Origin: an uncultured Eubacterium sp.
GTDB lineage: Bacteria > Bacillota > Clostridia > Peptostreptococcales > Anaerovoracaceae
Assembly: GCA_937900695.1 (NCBI GenBank)
Contig: CALCFD010000025.1
Span: forward strand, 1 to 64,000
DNA length: 64,000 nt
Direction: 5' to 3'
In this document: in pieces, positions 33,577 to 43,100 of the stretch
How the letters are laid out: each line of letters opens with the position of its first letter
Position numbering within the stretch: the stretch's first letter is position 1
The notes under the pieces: generated by a model
The model's database searches: none
Told to the model about the DNA's origin: nothing
What the model saw: the letters and a program-made list of their open reading frames with translations, nothing else
Made by a program: the position numbers and the translations under genes

Positions 33577-33868
33577 CTATATGGGTTTTGCCAGAAAATC
33601 AGGAAATCTCATTATGGGTAGTGGTACTTGTATGACTTATTTGCCTAAAAAGAAAATTAAACTTTTGATTATCACTGAAGATACGGCACAAAACAGTAAG
33701 GAGAAGTTGATTAAAGCTGCACAAAAATATAATGTAACTTACAGAATATATGGTGACAGCGAAGAATTATCTCATATTGTTGGCAATCCTGGCAGAACAG
33801 TATTTGGTATATTAGACAAGAACTTTGCTGAAGTAATATTGGGAGAAATAGACAGAGAATGTCAATAA
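33560..33868 (+). CDS. rplGA: L7Ae-family K-turn RNA-binding protein (YlxQ)
   Basis: A 102-residue L7Ae/L30e-fold protein ([36 protein letters not shown]). Homologues bind kink-turn RNAs. It overlaps rnpM upstream and sits immediately before infB, as in Bacillus. Confidence 0.92.
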   Translation: MKKINSYMGFARKSGNLIMGSGTCMTYLPKKKIKLLIITEDTAQNSKEKLIKAAQKYNVTYRIYGDSEELSHIVGNPGRTVFGILDKNFAEVILGEIDRECQ

Positions 33869-33882
33869 AAGGAGGTGTTTTC

Positions 33883-36462
33883 ATGACAGTAAAAGAAAGT
33901 GAAATTGCAAAGAAATCAGAAACTAAGGTTGTTAGAGCAGAAAGCAAAAAGACTGTGTCAAATGAAGAAAATGAACCTAAGGTAAAAGTAAAGGCAGCTA
34001 AGATTGTGTTGCCTAAGGCAAAGAAAACTGAAAAGAAAACTGAAAAGAAAACAGAAGTAAGTGCTTCAAGAAGGATGCCTATTGGTAGACCTATTACTAA
34101 GGCAGAATCTGAAAGTAGAAGAAAACCAGTAGGAAAACCTATAACAAAAAAGGAAAAAGCTGAAAAAGAAGCATTGCAGGCTAAAGAAAAAGAAGCTATT
34201 TTAGCTGAAAAAGAAGCGGAAAATAAAACTGTAGCTCCTGTAGTTGAAGAACCTGTATTTAAAGGTCCTAAGATTATAAAAAAAGCTGAAGATGTGAAAA
34301 AAGAGGAAGAAGAAAGAAAAGCAGCTGCTAAGAAAAGAGAAGAAGCTAGACTTGAAAAAGAAAGAAGAGAAAAAGCTGAAAAGAAAGCTGCTAAAAAGAC
34401 TGAAAAACCTAATGAAAATAAGGTAGAAAAGAAGCATAGAAAAGAAAATAAAACAAGAGAAGAGGCAATGGACATGCAGAGTATTCCTGTAAATCCAGAA
34501 AAAGCAGATTCTCGTAAAAATAAGAAAAAAGACAAGGATAAAAACAAGGAAAGGGATAACCGTAAGAAGGATAGAAAAGATAGGAAGATTAAAGGTGAGG
34601 GCAACCATTACGGTGAAAAATCTCTTGAAAAGAAGTCAAAGAAGAAGCATCAAAAACAAAAAACTAAGCCTGAACCAGAAGTAGAGGTAGAAATGGAAGA
34701 AATGCCAGTAGGTACAAAAGTTATCAATGTTCCAATCACTGTAGCAGGATATTGTGAACAGGTTGGAGTATCAGTTTCTAAAGTTATTATGACTCTTATG
34801 AAGCTTGGTATTGTAACTAATATAAATGCAAATTTAGATGAAGATACAGCACTTATTTTAAGTGAAGAATTAGGAATTAATGTAGTTATCGGTAGTGTTG
34901 AAGAGGAAGATATCGATGAAGGTTTAGAACTATTTGAAGATAAAGAAGAAGACTTAGTTGGAAGACCTCCTATTATCACAGTAATGGGTCACGTAGACCA
35001 TGGTAAGACTTCTTTACTTGATGCTATTAGAGCTACAAATGTAACAGCACAGGAATCAGGTGGTATTACTCAGCACATCGGTGCATCTGAAGTTAAGTTA
35101 AACGGTCAGAAAATTGTTTTCTTAGATACACCAGGTCATGAAGCATTTACTGCAATGCGTGCTAGAGGTGCTGATATTACGGATATCGCTGTACTTGTAG
35201 TAGCAGCAGACGACTCAGTTAAACCACAGACTATTGAATCTATAAGTCATGCTAAGGCGGCAGGAGTTCCTATTATTGTTGCTATCAATAAGATTGATAA
35301 ACCTGCAGCAAATCCAGATATTGTTAAGAAAGACTTAACAGAACATGGATTATTAGTTGAAGACTGGGGCGGAGATGTTATCAGTGTTCCTGTTTCAGCT
35401 AAGACAGGTGAGGGTATAGAAAACCTATTAGAAATGATTTTATTACAGGCAGAAGTACTAGAACTTAAAGCTAATCCTAAGAGATTAGGTCTTGGTACTG
35501 TAATTGAAGCTAGACTTGATAAGTCTAAAGGACCTGTAGCTACATTACTTGTTACAAACGGTACAGTTAAAACTGGACAGAGCTTAGTTGCTGGTAACAC
35601 CTCAGGTCGTATAAGACTTATGACTGACTATAAGGGAACAACTATTAAAAAAGCTGGTCCTGCAACAGCAGTAGAAATACTTGGTCTAACTGAAGTTCCA
35701 GCTGCAGGTGATGATTTCCACGTAGTTAAAGATGATAAATTAGCAAGAGAAATTGCTGAAAAGAGAAAACAGAAATTAAGAGAAGAAGTTCTTGCAAGAA
35801 ATGCAAGCTCAACACTTGAAGAATTATTTAGTCAGATCAAGGCTGGTGAAGTTAAGGATCTAAACTTAATCGTTAAGGGTGACGTAAGAGGTTCTGTTGG
35901 TGCTGTAGTATCTTCTCTTGAAAAACTATCAAATGAAGAAGTAAGAGTTAAGATTATACATTCTGGAGTAGGTGCAATTACTGAATCTGACGTAACATTG
36001 GCAAGCACAGCTGGTGCAATCATTATCGGATTTAACGTAAGACCTGGTAGTGTTGTACAGAGTATGGCTGATAGAGAAAACGTTCAGATTAGAACTTACA
36101 GAGTTATATATAACATCATCGATGATGTTGAAAACGCTATGAAAGGTATGCTTGATCCTGAATTTAAGGAAGTTATCTTAGGTCAGGTTGAAATTAGAGA
36201 AACATTTAAGGTTCCTGGCGTTGGTACTATCGGTGGTGCTTATGTAACTGATGGTAAGGTAGTTAGAAATGCCGAAGTTCGTATTGTTAGAGATGGTATC
36301 GTAATCCATGAAGGTAAGATTTCATCACTTAAGAGATTTAAGGACGATGCAAAAGAAGTACAGCAAGGTTACGAGTGTGGTATCGGTATTGAAAACTACA
36401 ATGACATCAAGGAAGGCGATGTAATCGAATGCTTCCAGATGGAAGAAGTTGAAAGGAAATAA
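33883..36462 (+). CDS. infB: Translation initiation factor IF-2
   Basis: An 859-residue GTPase that places initiator tRNA on the ribosome. The first ~270 residues are a low-complexity Lys/Glu/Ala region with repeated [15 protein letters not shown] units. The G domain has G1 [22 protein letters not shown], followed by the EF-Tu-like domain 2 and the C-terminal initiator-binding domains. I start at ATG 33883, 6 bp after GGAGGTG; an in-frame ATG at 33859 lies inside the previous gene. Followed by rbfA after 2 bp. Confidence 0.96.
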   Translation: MTVKESEIAKKSETKVVRAESKKTVSNEENEPKVKVKAAKIVLPKAKKTEKKTEKKTEVSASRRMPIGRPITKAESESRRKPVGKPITKKEKAEKEALQAKEKEAILAEKEAENKTVAPVVEEPVFKGPKIIKKAEDVKKEEEERKAAAKKREEARLEKERREKAEKKAAKKTEKPNENKVEKKHRKENKTREEAMDMQSIPVNPEKADSRKNKKKDKDKNKERDNRKKDRKDRKIKGEGNHYGEKSLEKKSKKKHQKQKTKPEPEVEVEMEEMPVGTKVINVPITVAGYCEQVGVSVSKVIMTLMKLGIVTNINANLDEDTALILSEELGINVVIGSVEEEDIDEGLELFEDKEEDLVGRPPIITVMGHVDHGKTSLLDAIRATNVTAQESGGITQHIGASEVKLNGQKIVFLDTPGHEAFTAMRARGADITDIAVLVVAADDSVKPQTIESISHAKAAGVPIIVAINKIDKPAANPDIVKKDLTEHGLLVEDWGGDVISVPVSAKTGEGIENLLEMILLQAEVLELKANPKRLGLGTVIEARLDKSKGPVATLLVTNGTVKTGQSLVAGNTSGRIRLMTDYKGTTIKKAGPATAVEILGLTEVPAAGDDFHVVKDDKLAREIAEKRKQKLREEVLARNASSTLEELFSQIKAGEVKDLNLIVKGDVRGSVGAVVSSLEKLSNEEVRVKIIHSGVGAITESDVTLASTAGAIIIGFNVRPGSVVQSMADRENVQIRTYRVIYNIIDDVENAMKGMLDPEFKEVILGQVEIRETFKVPGVGTIGGAYVTDGKVVRNAEVRIVRDGIVIHEGKISSLKRFKDDAKEVQQGYECGIGIENYNDIKEGDVIECFQMEEVERK

Positions 36463-36464
36463 AC

Positions 36465-36842
36465 ATGGGCAAGGGATATAGAGCAGGCAGGCTTGGTGAA
36501 GAAATTAGAAAAATCACAAGCGAGCTTTTATTAAGAGAAATTAAAGATCCCAGATTAGCTGACGGTATGGTTAGTGTAACTGCTGTTGATGTTACAAGCG
36601 ATGGCAGTTATGCTACAGTTTACCTATCAGTGTTTGCTTTGGGTGGAGAACAAGAGCTTGAAGCTAAAAAAGAAGAAGTATTAGAAGCTATGAGAAGTTG
36701 CAAGGGCGTTATTAAACGTGAAATAGGTAAACAGATTAAGCTAAGACATATTCCGGAGCTAATTTTTAAGATGGATACATCTTTAGAATACGGGAGACAT
36801 ATAGATGAGCTTATTGACAAAGTGGTGAAAAAAGATGAATAA
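36465..36842 (+). CDS. rbfA: 30S ribosome-binding factor RbfA
   Basis: A 125-residue KH-like cold-shock and 16S maturation factor. Landmarks are GEEIRKITSELLLREIKDPR and LRHIPELIFKMDTSLEYG. The length is normal. It overlaps nrnA by 8 bp. Confidence 0.95.
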   Translation: MGKGYRAGRLGEEIRKITSELLLREIKDPRLADGMVSVTAVDVTSDGSYATVYLSVFALGGEQELEAKKEEVLEAMRSCKGVIKREIGKQIKLRHIPELIFKMDTSLEYGRHIDELIDKVVKKDE

Positions 36843-37800
36843 TAATACATTTGAAGAAATAGCCAATGTCATAGATAAAGGGGAAGTATTTTTAATATTT
36901 CCCCATATTTCAGTTGATGGTGATTCTCTTGGTTCATCAACAGCGTTATGTTTAGCTTTGCGTAAAATTGGTAAAAAGGCACATATTGTACTAGAAGATA
37001 AAATTGCGCAGAATTTAAAATTTTTAGATGATGGATTAACTATTAGTTATGATGATGTGAATTTTGATTTTGATATATCTATATGTGTTGATTGTAGTGA
37101 AAAATCTAGATTTCCAAAGAGAGCAGAGTTGTTTGATAAGGCTAAAACAACTATTTGTATAGATCATCATAAGACAGCAGAGTCATTTTGTGATTACTCA
37201 TACATAGATCCTGATTCAGCGGCTACAGCTGAGTTAATTTATTTGCTTATAAAGACTATGGGAATACAAGTTGATGAAGCAATCGCTAAAAGAATATTTG
37301 CAGGTATAACTACTGATACAGGAAACTTTCAGTATTCTAATACTACAAAGAGAACTCACAAGATTGTTTCTGAGCTTTATGATATTTGTGATGGGTTTAA
37401 TGATGTTAGTATTGCTATTTATGAAAATGATTCTTTTGAGCGTTTAGCACTTCAAAGTGAAATATTAAGTTCTGCAGAGTTATTTGCAAATGGAAAAGCT
37501 ATAGTTGCAAAAGTGACACAAGAAATGTTAGAAAAATGCAATGCTAATATGGATGATAGCGAAGGAACAGTTGGGAGACTTAGGGCTATTGCAGGAGTTG
37601 AAATAGCAGTTATAGCAAAAGAAAATAAGGATGGGACTATAAAAGTTTCTATGCGAGCTAAAACTTACGGTGATGTGGCTAGCATATGTGTGAAATTTGG
37701 TGGAGGTGGACATGTTAAGGCGGCAGGTTTCACTTCAAAAGAACCAATAAATAAAGTTATTGAAATTATTAAAAAGGAAGTAGAAAATAGTTTTGAATAA
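36835..37800 (+). CDS. nrnA: DHH/DHHA1 phosphoesterase NrnA (nanoRNase/pAp phosphatase)
   Basis: A 321-residue DHH-family enzyme. Catalytic motifs are FPHISVDGDSLGSS, CVDCSE, DHHKTAE and TDTGNF; the C-terminal DHHA1 domain ends with FGGGGHVKAAGF. It degrades short oligoribonucleotides and 3'-phosphoadenosine 5'-phosphate. It overlaps both rbfA and truB by 8 bp, so it is translationally coupled. Confidence 0.94.
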   Translation: MNNNTFEEIANVIDKGEVFLIFPHISVDGDSLGSSTALCLALRKIGKKAHIVLEDKIAQNLKFLDDGLTISYDDVNFDFDISICVDCSEKSRFPKRAELFDKAKTTICIDHHKTAESFCDYSYIDPDSAATAELIYLLIKTMGIQVDEAIAKRIFAGITTDTGNFQYSNTTKRTHKIVSELYDICDGFNDVSIAIYENDSFERLALQSEILSSAELFANGKAIVAKVTQEMLEKCNANMDDSEGTVGRLRAIAGVEIAVIAKENKDGTIKVSMRAKTYGDVASICVKFGGGGHVKAAGFTSKEPINKVIEIIKKEVENSFE

Positions 37801-38710
37801 TGTAAATGGAATAATTGTTGTAAATAAACCTCAAAACTGGACTAGTCATGATTGTGTTGCTGTTATGAGAAAAGTTACAGGCATAAAGAGAATTGGCCAT
37901 ACGGGGACTTTAGATCCTATGGCTACAGGAGTGTTACCCATTTGTATAGGTACTGCAACTCGAATTATGGAATACATGGACCTTGATTGGAAGACTTATA
38001 GAGCTTCTTTAAAGCTTGGTATAATAACTGATACTGAGGATATTTGGGGAGAAGTTTTAGAAGAAAAAACTACAGAAAATATTACAGAGAAAGATATTAT
38101 AAAGGTTATAAATGAATTTCGAGGTGAAATCGAACAGATTCCTCCTAAATACTCAGCACTTAAGGTAAATGGTAAAAAGCTTTATGAATATGCTAGGGCT
38201 GGCCAAGAGGTTAAGATAAAATCTCGTAAAATCATTATTAAAGATATAATTATAAATAGTATAGATGGTAATTTAGTTGACTTTACTGTAACTTGTTCAA
38301 AGGGTACATATATAAGAACTATATGTAGTGATATAGGAAAAAAGCTTGGATGTGGTGCCACTATGGTTTCTTTAGTAAGAACTGAAAGTGGTATATTTAG
38401 AATAGAAGATGCTCTTGATATAGAGAATATAAAAGAGATGTCAAAAGAAGAAGTTTTTAAAAATCTTATAGATACAGATGTTCCTTTAGTTCATTTTGGA
38501 AAAATTAAATTGAATAACAAAAAAGCTAAAGATTTTGTTAATGGTAAGAAATTAAAGAGATTTGAATTTGAGATAGTTGATGACAGCAATCATCAAGAAA
38601 TGTACAATATATATTATGATAATGAGTTTTTAGGAGTAGCAAAGATTGAGGATGAACTTTTAAAATCTCATAAGGTTTTTAATGTGAGGATGCAAAATGA
38701 AGATTTTTAA
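37793..38710 (+). CDS. truB: tRNA pseudouridine-55 synthase TruB
   Basis: A 305-residue pseudouridine synthase for U55 of the tRNA T-loop. Visible are GIIVVNKPQNWTSHD, the catalytic Asp in GHTGTLDPMATGVLPI, and SCSKGTYIRTIC-like TCSKGTYIRTIC. The start is TTG 37793 with AAAGGAAG upstream, overlapping nrnA. Overlaps ribF by 14 bp. Confidence 0.95.
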   Translation: MNNVNGIIVVNKPQNWTSHDCVAVMRKVTGIKRIGHTGTLDPMATGVLPICIGTATRIMEYMDLDWKTYRASLKLGIITDTEDIWGEVLEEKTTENITEKDIIKVINEFRGEIEQIPPKYSALKVNGKKLYEYARAGQEVKIKSRKIIIKDIIINSIDGNLVDFTVTCSKGTYIRTICSDIGKKLGCGATMVSLVRTESGIFRIEDALDIENIKEMSKEEVFKNLIDTDVPLVHFGKIKLNNKKAKDFVNGKKLKRFEFEIVDDSNHQEMYNIYYDNEFLGVAKIEDELLKSHKVFNVRMQNEDF

Positions 38711-39626
38711 TTCTTTAGATGAAGTAAAGAATATAGAACCGACAGTAATAGCTTTAGGGAATTTTGATGGAATACATTTGGGGCATCAGGCTATAATAAA
38801 AAAAGCTATTTATGATGCTAAGGGTGAAGGGTATAAGAGTGCAGTATTTACCTTTGCAAATCATCCAAGAAATTTACTTAAAAATGCTGATGCGGTGAAA
38901 AATATATTATATTTGGAAGATAAGTGTAAAATTATTGAATCACTGGGTATAGATTATTTGTTTAACATTCCATTTACGGAAGAAATTATGACTATGGCAC
39001 CTATTGATTTTATTGATAAAATTTTAATTGATAAATTTAATATGCGTGAAGTTTTATGTGGATTTAATTATCATTTTGGCTATAAGGCAGAGGGAAATGT
39101 AGAATTGCTTGTAAAAGAAAGTGTTGCAAAAGGGTTTGGTGTACATGTAACAGAGCCTTATACTATTGATGGACAAATTGTAAGTTCTTCTCTTATTAGA
39201 GAAAAAATTGCTGAGGGTGATATGATTGCAGCTGGCAAGCTTTTGGGAAGAAATTATGCTATAGAAGGTGAAGTTGTAGTTGGAAACAGACTAGGTAAAA
39301 AAATCGGATTTCCAACATCAAATATAAATATAGATAAATCTATGGTTTCACCACCCAATGGAGTATATATTACAAAGTGTACATATAATGGTATTTCGTA
39401 TCCAAGCATAACTAATGTTGGTCATAAACCGACAATAGGTAAATATAATAAAAATGTTGAAACACATATTTTTAACTTTGATAAAGAACTTTATGGTAAA
39501 ATGATAAGGGTTGAATTTTTAGAAAAGCTTAGAGATGAAAAGAAATTTGATTCTGTTGAAGATTTAAGTAAAGAGATTATGGCAAATTGCATAACTGCAA
39601 GAGCTTATCATAGGCAGCATCAATAA
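38697..39626 (+). CDS. ribF: Bifunctional riboflavin kinase/FAD synthetase
   Basis: A 309-residue enzyme that makes FMN and FAD. The N-terminal adenylyltransferase part has GNFDGIHLGHQAII and FNYHFGYKAEG; the C-terminal kinase part has GRNYAIEGEVVVGNRLGKKIGFPTSN-type landmarks and PPNGVY. It is the usual end of the rimP-to-ribF operon, here continued by a flavodoxin/ferredoxin gene after 11 bp. Confidence 0.95.
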   Translation: MKIFNSLDEVKNIEPTVIALGNFDGIHLGHQAIIKKAIYDAKGEGYKSAVFTFANHPRNLLKNADAVKNILYLEDKCKIIESLGIDYLFNIPFTEEIMTMAPIDFIDKILIDKFNMREVLCGFNYHFGYKAEGNVELLVKESVAKGFGVHVTEPYTIDGQIVSSSLIREKIAEGDMIAAGKLLGRNYAIEGEVVVGNRLGKKIGFPTSNINIDKSMVSPPNGVYITKCTYNGISYPSITNVGHKPTIGKYNKNVETHIFNFDKELYGKMIRVEFLEKLRDEKKFDSVEDLSKEIMANCITARAYHRQHQ

Positions 39627-39637
39627 AGGTGATTGAA

Positions 39638-40459
39638 ATGTTTAAAAGAGTGTTTGCCGTTTTTTTTAGCGGAACTGGTACAACTGAAAAAACAGTTAAA
39701 GCTATTGCAAATATAATAGCTGATGAGCTATGTCTAAAATACGAGGAGTGGAATTTCACTCCTCTTTTTGCTAGACAAAACCATATGACTTTTAATAATG
39801 ATGATATAGTAGTATTTGGAACGCCTGTAATTGCAGGGAGAGTGCCTAATTTACTTTTGGATTATTTGGATACTATAGAAGGCAATGGCGCATTGGCTAT
39901 ACCTGTAGTCATGTATGGTAATAGAAATTTTGATGATGGACTTATTGAGCTTAGGGATATTTTACTTAAGTCAGGAATGAAAACTATTGCAGCTGCTGCA
40001 TGTGTTGGTGAGCATAGTTTTTCGAGAGTTTTAGGTCAAGGTAGGCCAGATAAAAAAGATATGTCTGAAATTTTTATTTTTGCAAATAAGATTGCTAGGA
40101 AGATAAAAGAAGGAAAAGTATCACAAAAGGTGGATGTGGATGGAGAGCCATTCCCCTATAGAGGTTACTATCAGCCAAGAGACAGATATGAAAATCCTAT
40201 AGACATAAGAAAGGTTAAGCCTAAAACTAATGAAAATTGTGATGATTGCAAACTTTGTGCGGAACTTTGTCCACTTGGATCTATAAATTTTGATGATGTT
40301 AGCAAAATAGATGGCATATGTATGAAGTGTTGTGCCTGCATTAAAAAATGCCCTAAAGGTGCTAAATATTTTGATGATGAGGGATACTTATATCATCAGC
40401 ATGAGTTAGAAGAACAGTATCAAAGACGTGGAGAAAATAAGTTTTATTTGGAGGACTAG
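39638..40459 (+). CDS. EFR1-type flavodoxin/ferredoxin fusion protein
   Basis: A 273-residue redox protein. The N-terminal ~150 residues have a flavodoxin-like fold with FMN-binding FFSGTGTTEKTV; the C-terminus has two [4Fe-4S] motifs, CDDCKLCAELCP and CMKCCACIKKCP. This layout is that of EFR1-family ferrodoxins of unknown partner. The start is ATG 39638, 6 bp after AAAGGTGA, rather than GTG 39629. It is adjacent to ribF, which supplies FMN, possibly in the same transcript. Confidence 0.85.
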   Translation: MFKRVFAVFFSGTGTTEKTVKAIANIIADELCLKYEEWNFTPLFARQNHMTFNNDDIVVFGTPVIAGRVPNLLLDYLDTIEGNGALAIPVVMYGNRNFDDGLIELRDILLKSGMKTIAAAACVGEHSFSRVLGQGRPDKKDMSEIFIFANKIARKIKEGKVSQKVDVDGEPFPYRGYYQPRDRYENPIDIRKVKPKTNENCDDCKLCAELCPLGSINFDDVSKIDGICMKCCACIKKCPKGAKYFDDEGYLYHQHELEEQYQRRGENKFYLED

Positions 40460-42250
40460 ATGACTATTAATGAGAGATTAAAGGCGCTAAGAGCGCTAAT
40501 GAAAGAAAGAAATATAGATATTTATGTTGTGCCTACTTCTGATTTCCATCAGACTGAAACGGTGGGAAGCTACTTTAGGGCAAGAGAGTTTATGTCTGGG
40601 TTTACAGGTTCAGAAGGAACTTTAGTTGTAACTTTAGATGAGGCTGCTTTATGGGTAGATGGCAGATATTTTCTTCAAGCAGCAAAACAACTTGAAGGTA
40701 GCGAAATTATTAAGATGGAAATGGGCGAACCTGGAGTTTTAACTATTACTCAGTACATTTATAAAAACTTGCCTAAAGAGGGTGTAGTTGGATTTGATGG
40801 ACGTGTTGTAAATACGCATTTTGCAATGGCTTTAGCAGAAGAGGCGCTAATTAAATCAGGTTCAGTATACTGTGAAGAGGATCTTGTAGGAATGGTGTGG
40901 GAAGACAGACCAGAACTTCCAAAGGATAAGGCTTGGTTCTTAAAGGAAGAGTTTTCAGGTGAAAAAAGCAGTGATAAAATTGCTAAACTTCAGCAATATA
41001 TTGAAGAAAAAGATTGTGATATGCAGATTTTATCTACTCTTGATGATATTGCATGGCTAACAAATATGAGAGGAAATGACGTGGAATTTTTCCCAGTAGT
41101 TCTTGCTTATATGGTAGTGACTACAAGAGAAAAGTATTTGTTTATGGATACAAGTAAATTAGATGACAAATTGAAAGATGAGTTTGATGAAATTGGACTT
41201 GAGTTAAGAGAGTATGATGAAATTTATGATTTCGCTAGAGAAATTAACGTTGAGAGGGTTTTAGTTAATTTAAATACTCTAAATTACAAAATTTTTAGCA
41301 ATATTAGACCTGAAGTTGAAGTTGTTGATGATCTTTCACCTACTCAGTTATGGAAAGCATGCAAAAATCCTGTTGAACTTGAAAATAACAAGAGAGCTCA
41401 TATTAGAGATAGTGTTGCACAAACTAAATTTATCTATTGGTTAAAAAATGCAGTTAAGACTCAGGAACTTACTGAAATATCAGCAGCCGAAAAATTGTTA
41501 GAGTTTAGAGAGGCGCAAGAACGTTTTATAGAACCAAGTTTTGAGACTATAGCTGGTTACGAAAAAAATGCTGCGTTTGTTCACTATCATGCTACAGAAA
41601 ATGACTATGCTAAGCTAGAGGCAAAGGGATTTTTATTAGTTGATAGTGGAGCTCATTATAGTGATGGTTCTACTGACACTACAAGAACTATTGTTTTAGG
41701 ACCTATTTCAGATAAGCAAAAGGATCATTATACTGCTGTTTTAAGAGGTATGATTAGACTTAGCAAAGCAAAATTTCTTTATGGATGTACAGGCATGAAT
41801 CTTGATATTTTATGCAGAGGTATAATGTGGGATTTAAATCTTGATTATAAACATGGAACAGGTCATGGCGTAGGATATATTTCAACTATTCATGAAGAAT
41901 CAAACGGTTTTAGATGGCGTAAAGTTGAGGGAATAAATGATGGAGCTGTCTTAGAGGAAGGTATGGTTACGTCAAACGAGCCAGGACTATATTTAGAGGG
42001 AGAATATGGTATTCGTATTGAAAATGAAATTGTAGTTAAAAAAGATGTAGCAAATGAGTTTGGTCAGTTTATGAGTTTTGATACTATTACATTTGTACCT
42101 ATTGATACAGAAGCTATAAATAAAGAACTTATGTGTGATGACGAAATAGAATGGTTAAATAATTATCATAAAAATGTGTATGATAAGATAGAAAAATACT
42201 TAGAGGATGATGAGAGAGCTTGGCTAAAGGAAGCAACAAAAGCAATTTAG
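40460..42250 (+). CDS. M24B aminopeptidase P family metallopeptidase
   Basis: A 596-residue Xaa-Pro aminopeptidase of the long three-domain kind: two creatinase-like N-terminal domains, then the M24 pita-bread domain (~310-540) and a C-terminal tail. The five metal ligands lie in DSGAHYSDGSTDTTRTI, the GTGHGVG stretch, SNEPGLY and RIENE. It removes N-terminal residues before proline. It starts directly after the preceding stop codon (GGAGGACTAGATG). Confidence 0.92.
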   Translation: MTINERLKALRALMKERNIDIYVVPTSDFHQTETVGSYFRAREFMSGFTGSEGTLVVTLDEAALWVDGRYFLQAAKQLEGSEIIKMEMGEPGVLTITQYIYKNLPKEGVVGFDGRVVNTHFAMALAEEALIKSGSVYCEEDLVGMVWEDRPELPKDKAWFLKEEFSGEKSSDKIAKLQQYIEEKDCDMQILSTLDDIAWLTNMRGNDVEFFPVVLAYMVVTTREKYLFMDTSKLDDKLKDEFDEIGLELREYDEIYDFAREINVERVLVNLNTLNYKIFSNIRPEVEVVDDLSPTQLWKACKNPVELENNKRAHIRDSVAQTKFIYWLKNAVKTQELTEISAAEKLLEFREAQERFIEPSFETIAGYEKNAAFVHYHATENDYAKLEAKGFLLVDSGAHYSDGSTDTTRTIVLGPISDKQKDHYTAVLRGMIRLSKAKFLYGCTGMNLDILCRGIMWDLNLDYKHGTGHGVGYISTIHEESNGFRWRKVEGINDGAVLEEGMVTSNEPGLYLEGEYGIRIENEIVVKKDVANEFGQFMSFDTITFVPIDTEAINKELMCDDEIEWLNNYHKNVYDKIEKYLEDDERAWLKEATKAI

Positions 42251-42274
42251 TAAGCTGTAGGAAAGGATATCACC

Positions 42275-42607
42275 ATGAAAAATCATATGGAAAAAATGAC
42301 AGCACAGTATATTAAAGATGTAAAAGAAATATTGCCATTTGTAAGAAAAAGTGAGAAAGAATATTTGAACTTATTAAAGGTGCGTATAAATGGATATATT
42401 GAAGCAAATAGGATGACTGATTTTAAATATGTTATTGAAAGGTTTGGAACTCCAGCAGATGCAGCTATGGATTATATTGATACTTTAGATGAGAAAACAC
42501 TTATGAAGATGCAAAGAAGAACAAAGTATTTAAAATGTGCTGTTTTTACCGCTCTTGCTGTTTCAGTTGCTACAAATGTATATATTTATAAAAAATTAGG
42601 TAAATAG
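42275..42607 (+). CDS. Small membrane-anchored protein, DUF6120-like
   Basis: A 110-residue protein with a helical N-terminal domain resembling the HAAS/DUF1700 type (YIKDVKEILPFVRKSEKEYL, VIERFGTPADAAMDYID) and a C-terminal membrane helix (CAVFTALAVSVATNVYIY). It is similar to small proteins encoded with PadR regulators in other Firmicutes, but no PadR gene is present here. Function unknown. Confidence 0.7.
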   Translation: MKNHMEKMTAQYIKDVKEILPFVRKSEKEYLNLLKVRINGYIEANRMTDFKYVIERFGTPADAAMDYIDTLDEKTLMKMQRRTKYLKCAVFTALAVSVATNVYIYKKLGK

Positions 42608-42621
42608 ATTTAGATAAAAGC

Positions 42622-42650
42622 TTGCATTGAATATTGTTATATGGTAACAT
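42622..42650 (+). promoter_or_regulatory. Promoter of rpsO
   Basis: TTGCAT (42622-42627), 17 bp, TAACAT (42645-42650). It gives a leader of about 85 nt. Confidence 0.5.
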
Positions 42651-42681
42651 AAATTGTTGTTAAATTTACCTGTTACTTAGC

Positions 42682-42711
42682 TTACTGAAACTCCAACGAT
42701 AGACTCAGTAA
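42682..42711 (+). promoter_or_regulatory. Structured rpsO leader
   Basis: TTACTGA (42682-42688) pairs with TCAGTAA (42705-42711) around a 16-nt loop, just ahead of the rpsO ribosome binding site. S15 is known to repress its own translation through leader structures in several bacteria, so this is a candidate site. Confidence 0.5.
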
Positions 42712-42740
42712 TAGGCGTATAAAGAAAAGGAGAAAATAAA

Positions 42741-43007
42741 ATGATTACACAGGAAAAGAAAGCAGAAATTATTAAAGAATATGCTCTAAAAGAAGGAGAT
42801 ACAGGTTCTCCAGAAGTACAGGTTGCTATTCTAACTTACAAAATCAATGATCTTAACGAACATCTAAAGGTTCACAAAAAAGACCATCACTCAAGAAGAG
42901 GTCTACTAAAGATGGTAGGTAGAAGAAGAAACCTTCTTAACTATGTTAAGGAACAGGACATTGAAAGATACAGAAGTCTTGTTTCTCGTTTAGGACTAAG
43001 AAAATAG
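42741..43007 (+). CDS. rpsO: Ribosomal protein S15
   Basis: An 88-residue S15. Landmarks are [38 protein letters not shown] and [11 protein letters not shown] at the end. It binds 16S rRNA early in 30S assembly. It has its own leader and terminator and precedes pnp, the usual order. Confidence 0.97.
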   Translation: MITQEKKAEIIKEYALKEGDTGSPEVQVAILTYKINDLNEHLKVHKKDHHSRRGLLKMVGRRRNLLNYVKEQDIERYRSLVSRLGLRK

Positions 43008-43017
43008 TTTGGAATTT

Positions 43018-43047
43018 AAGCGAGGTATTGTTTGCCTCGCTTTTATT
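43018..43047 (+). terminator. Terminator between rpsO and pnp
   Basis: AAGCGAGG (43018-43025) pairs with CCTCGCTT (43035-43042), then TTATTTAT. Possibly leaky, allowing pnp co-transcription. Confidence 0.85.
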
Positions 43048-43100
43048 TATATATTGAAGATAATGAAAAGGAAGTATTTAAACAGGAGGTAGTTGTTTAA

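Noticed and set aside
33711..34608. Long antisense open frames opposite infB
   Set aside because: They mirror the Lys/Glu-rich low-complexity start of IF-2, which gives Phe/Ser-rich reverse frames; no ribosome binding site or family resemblance.
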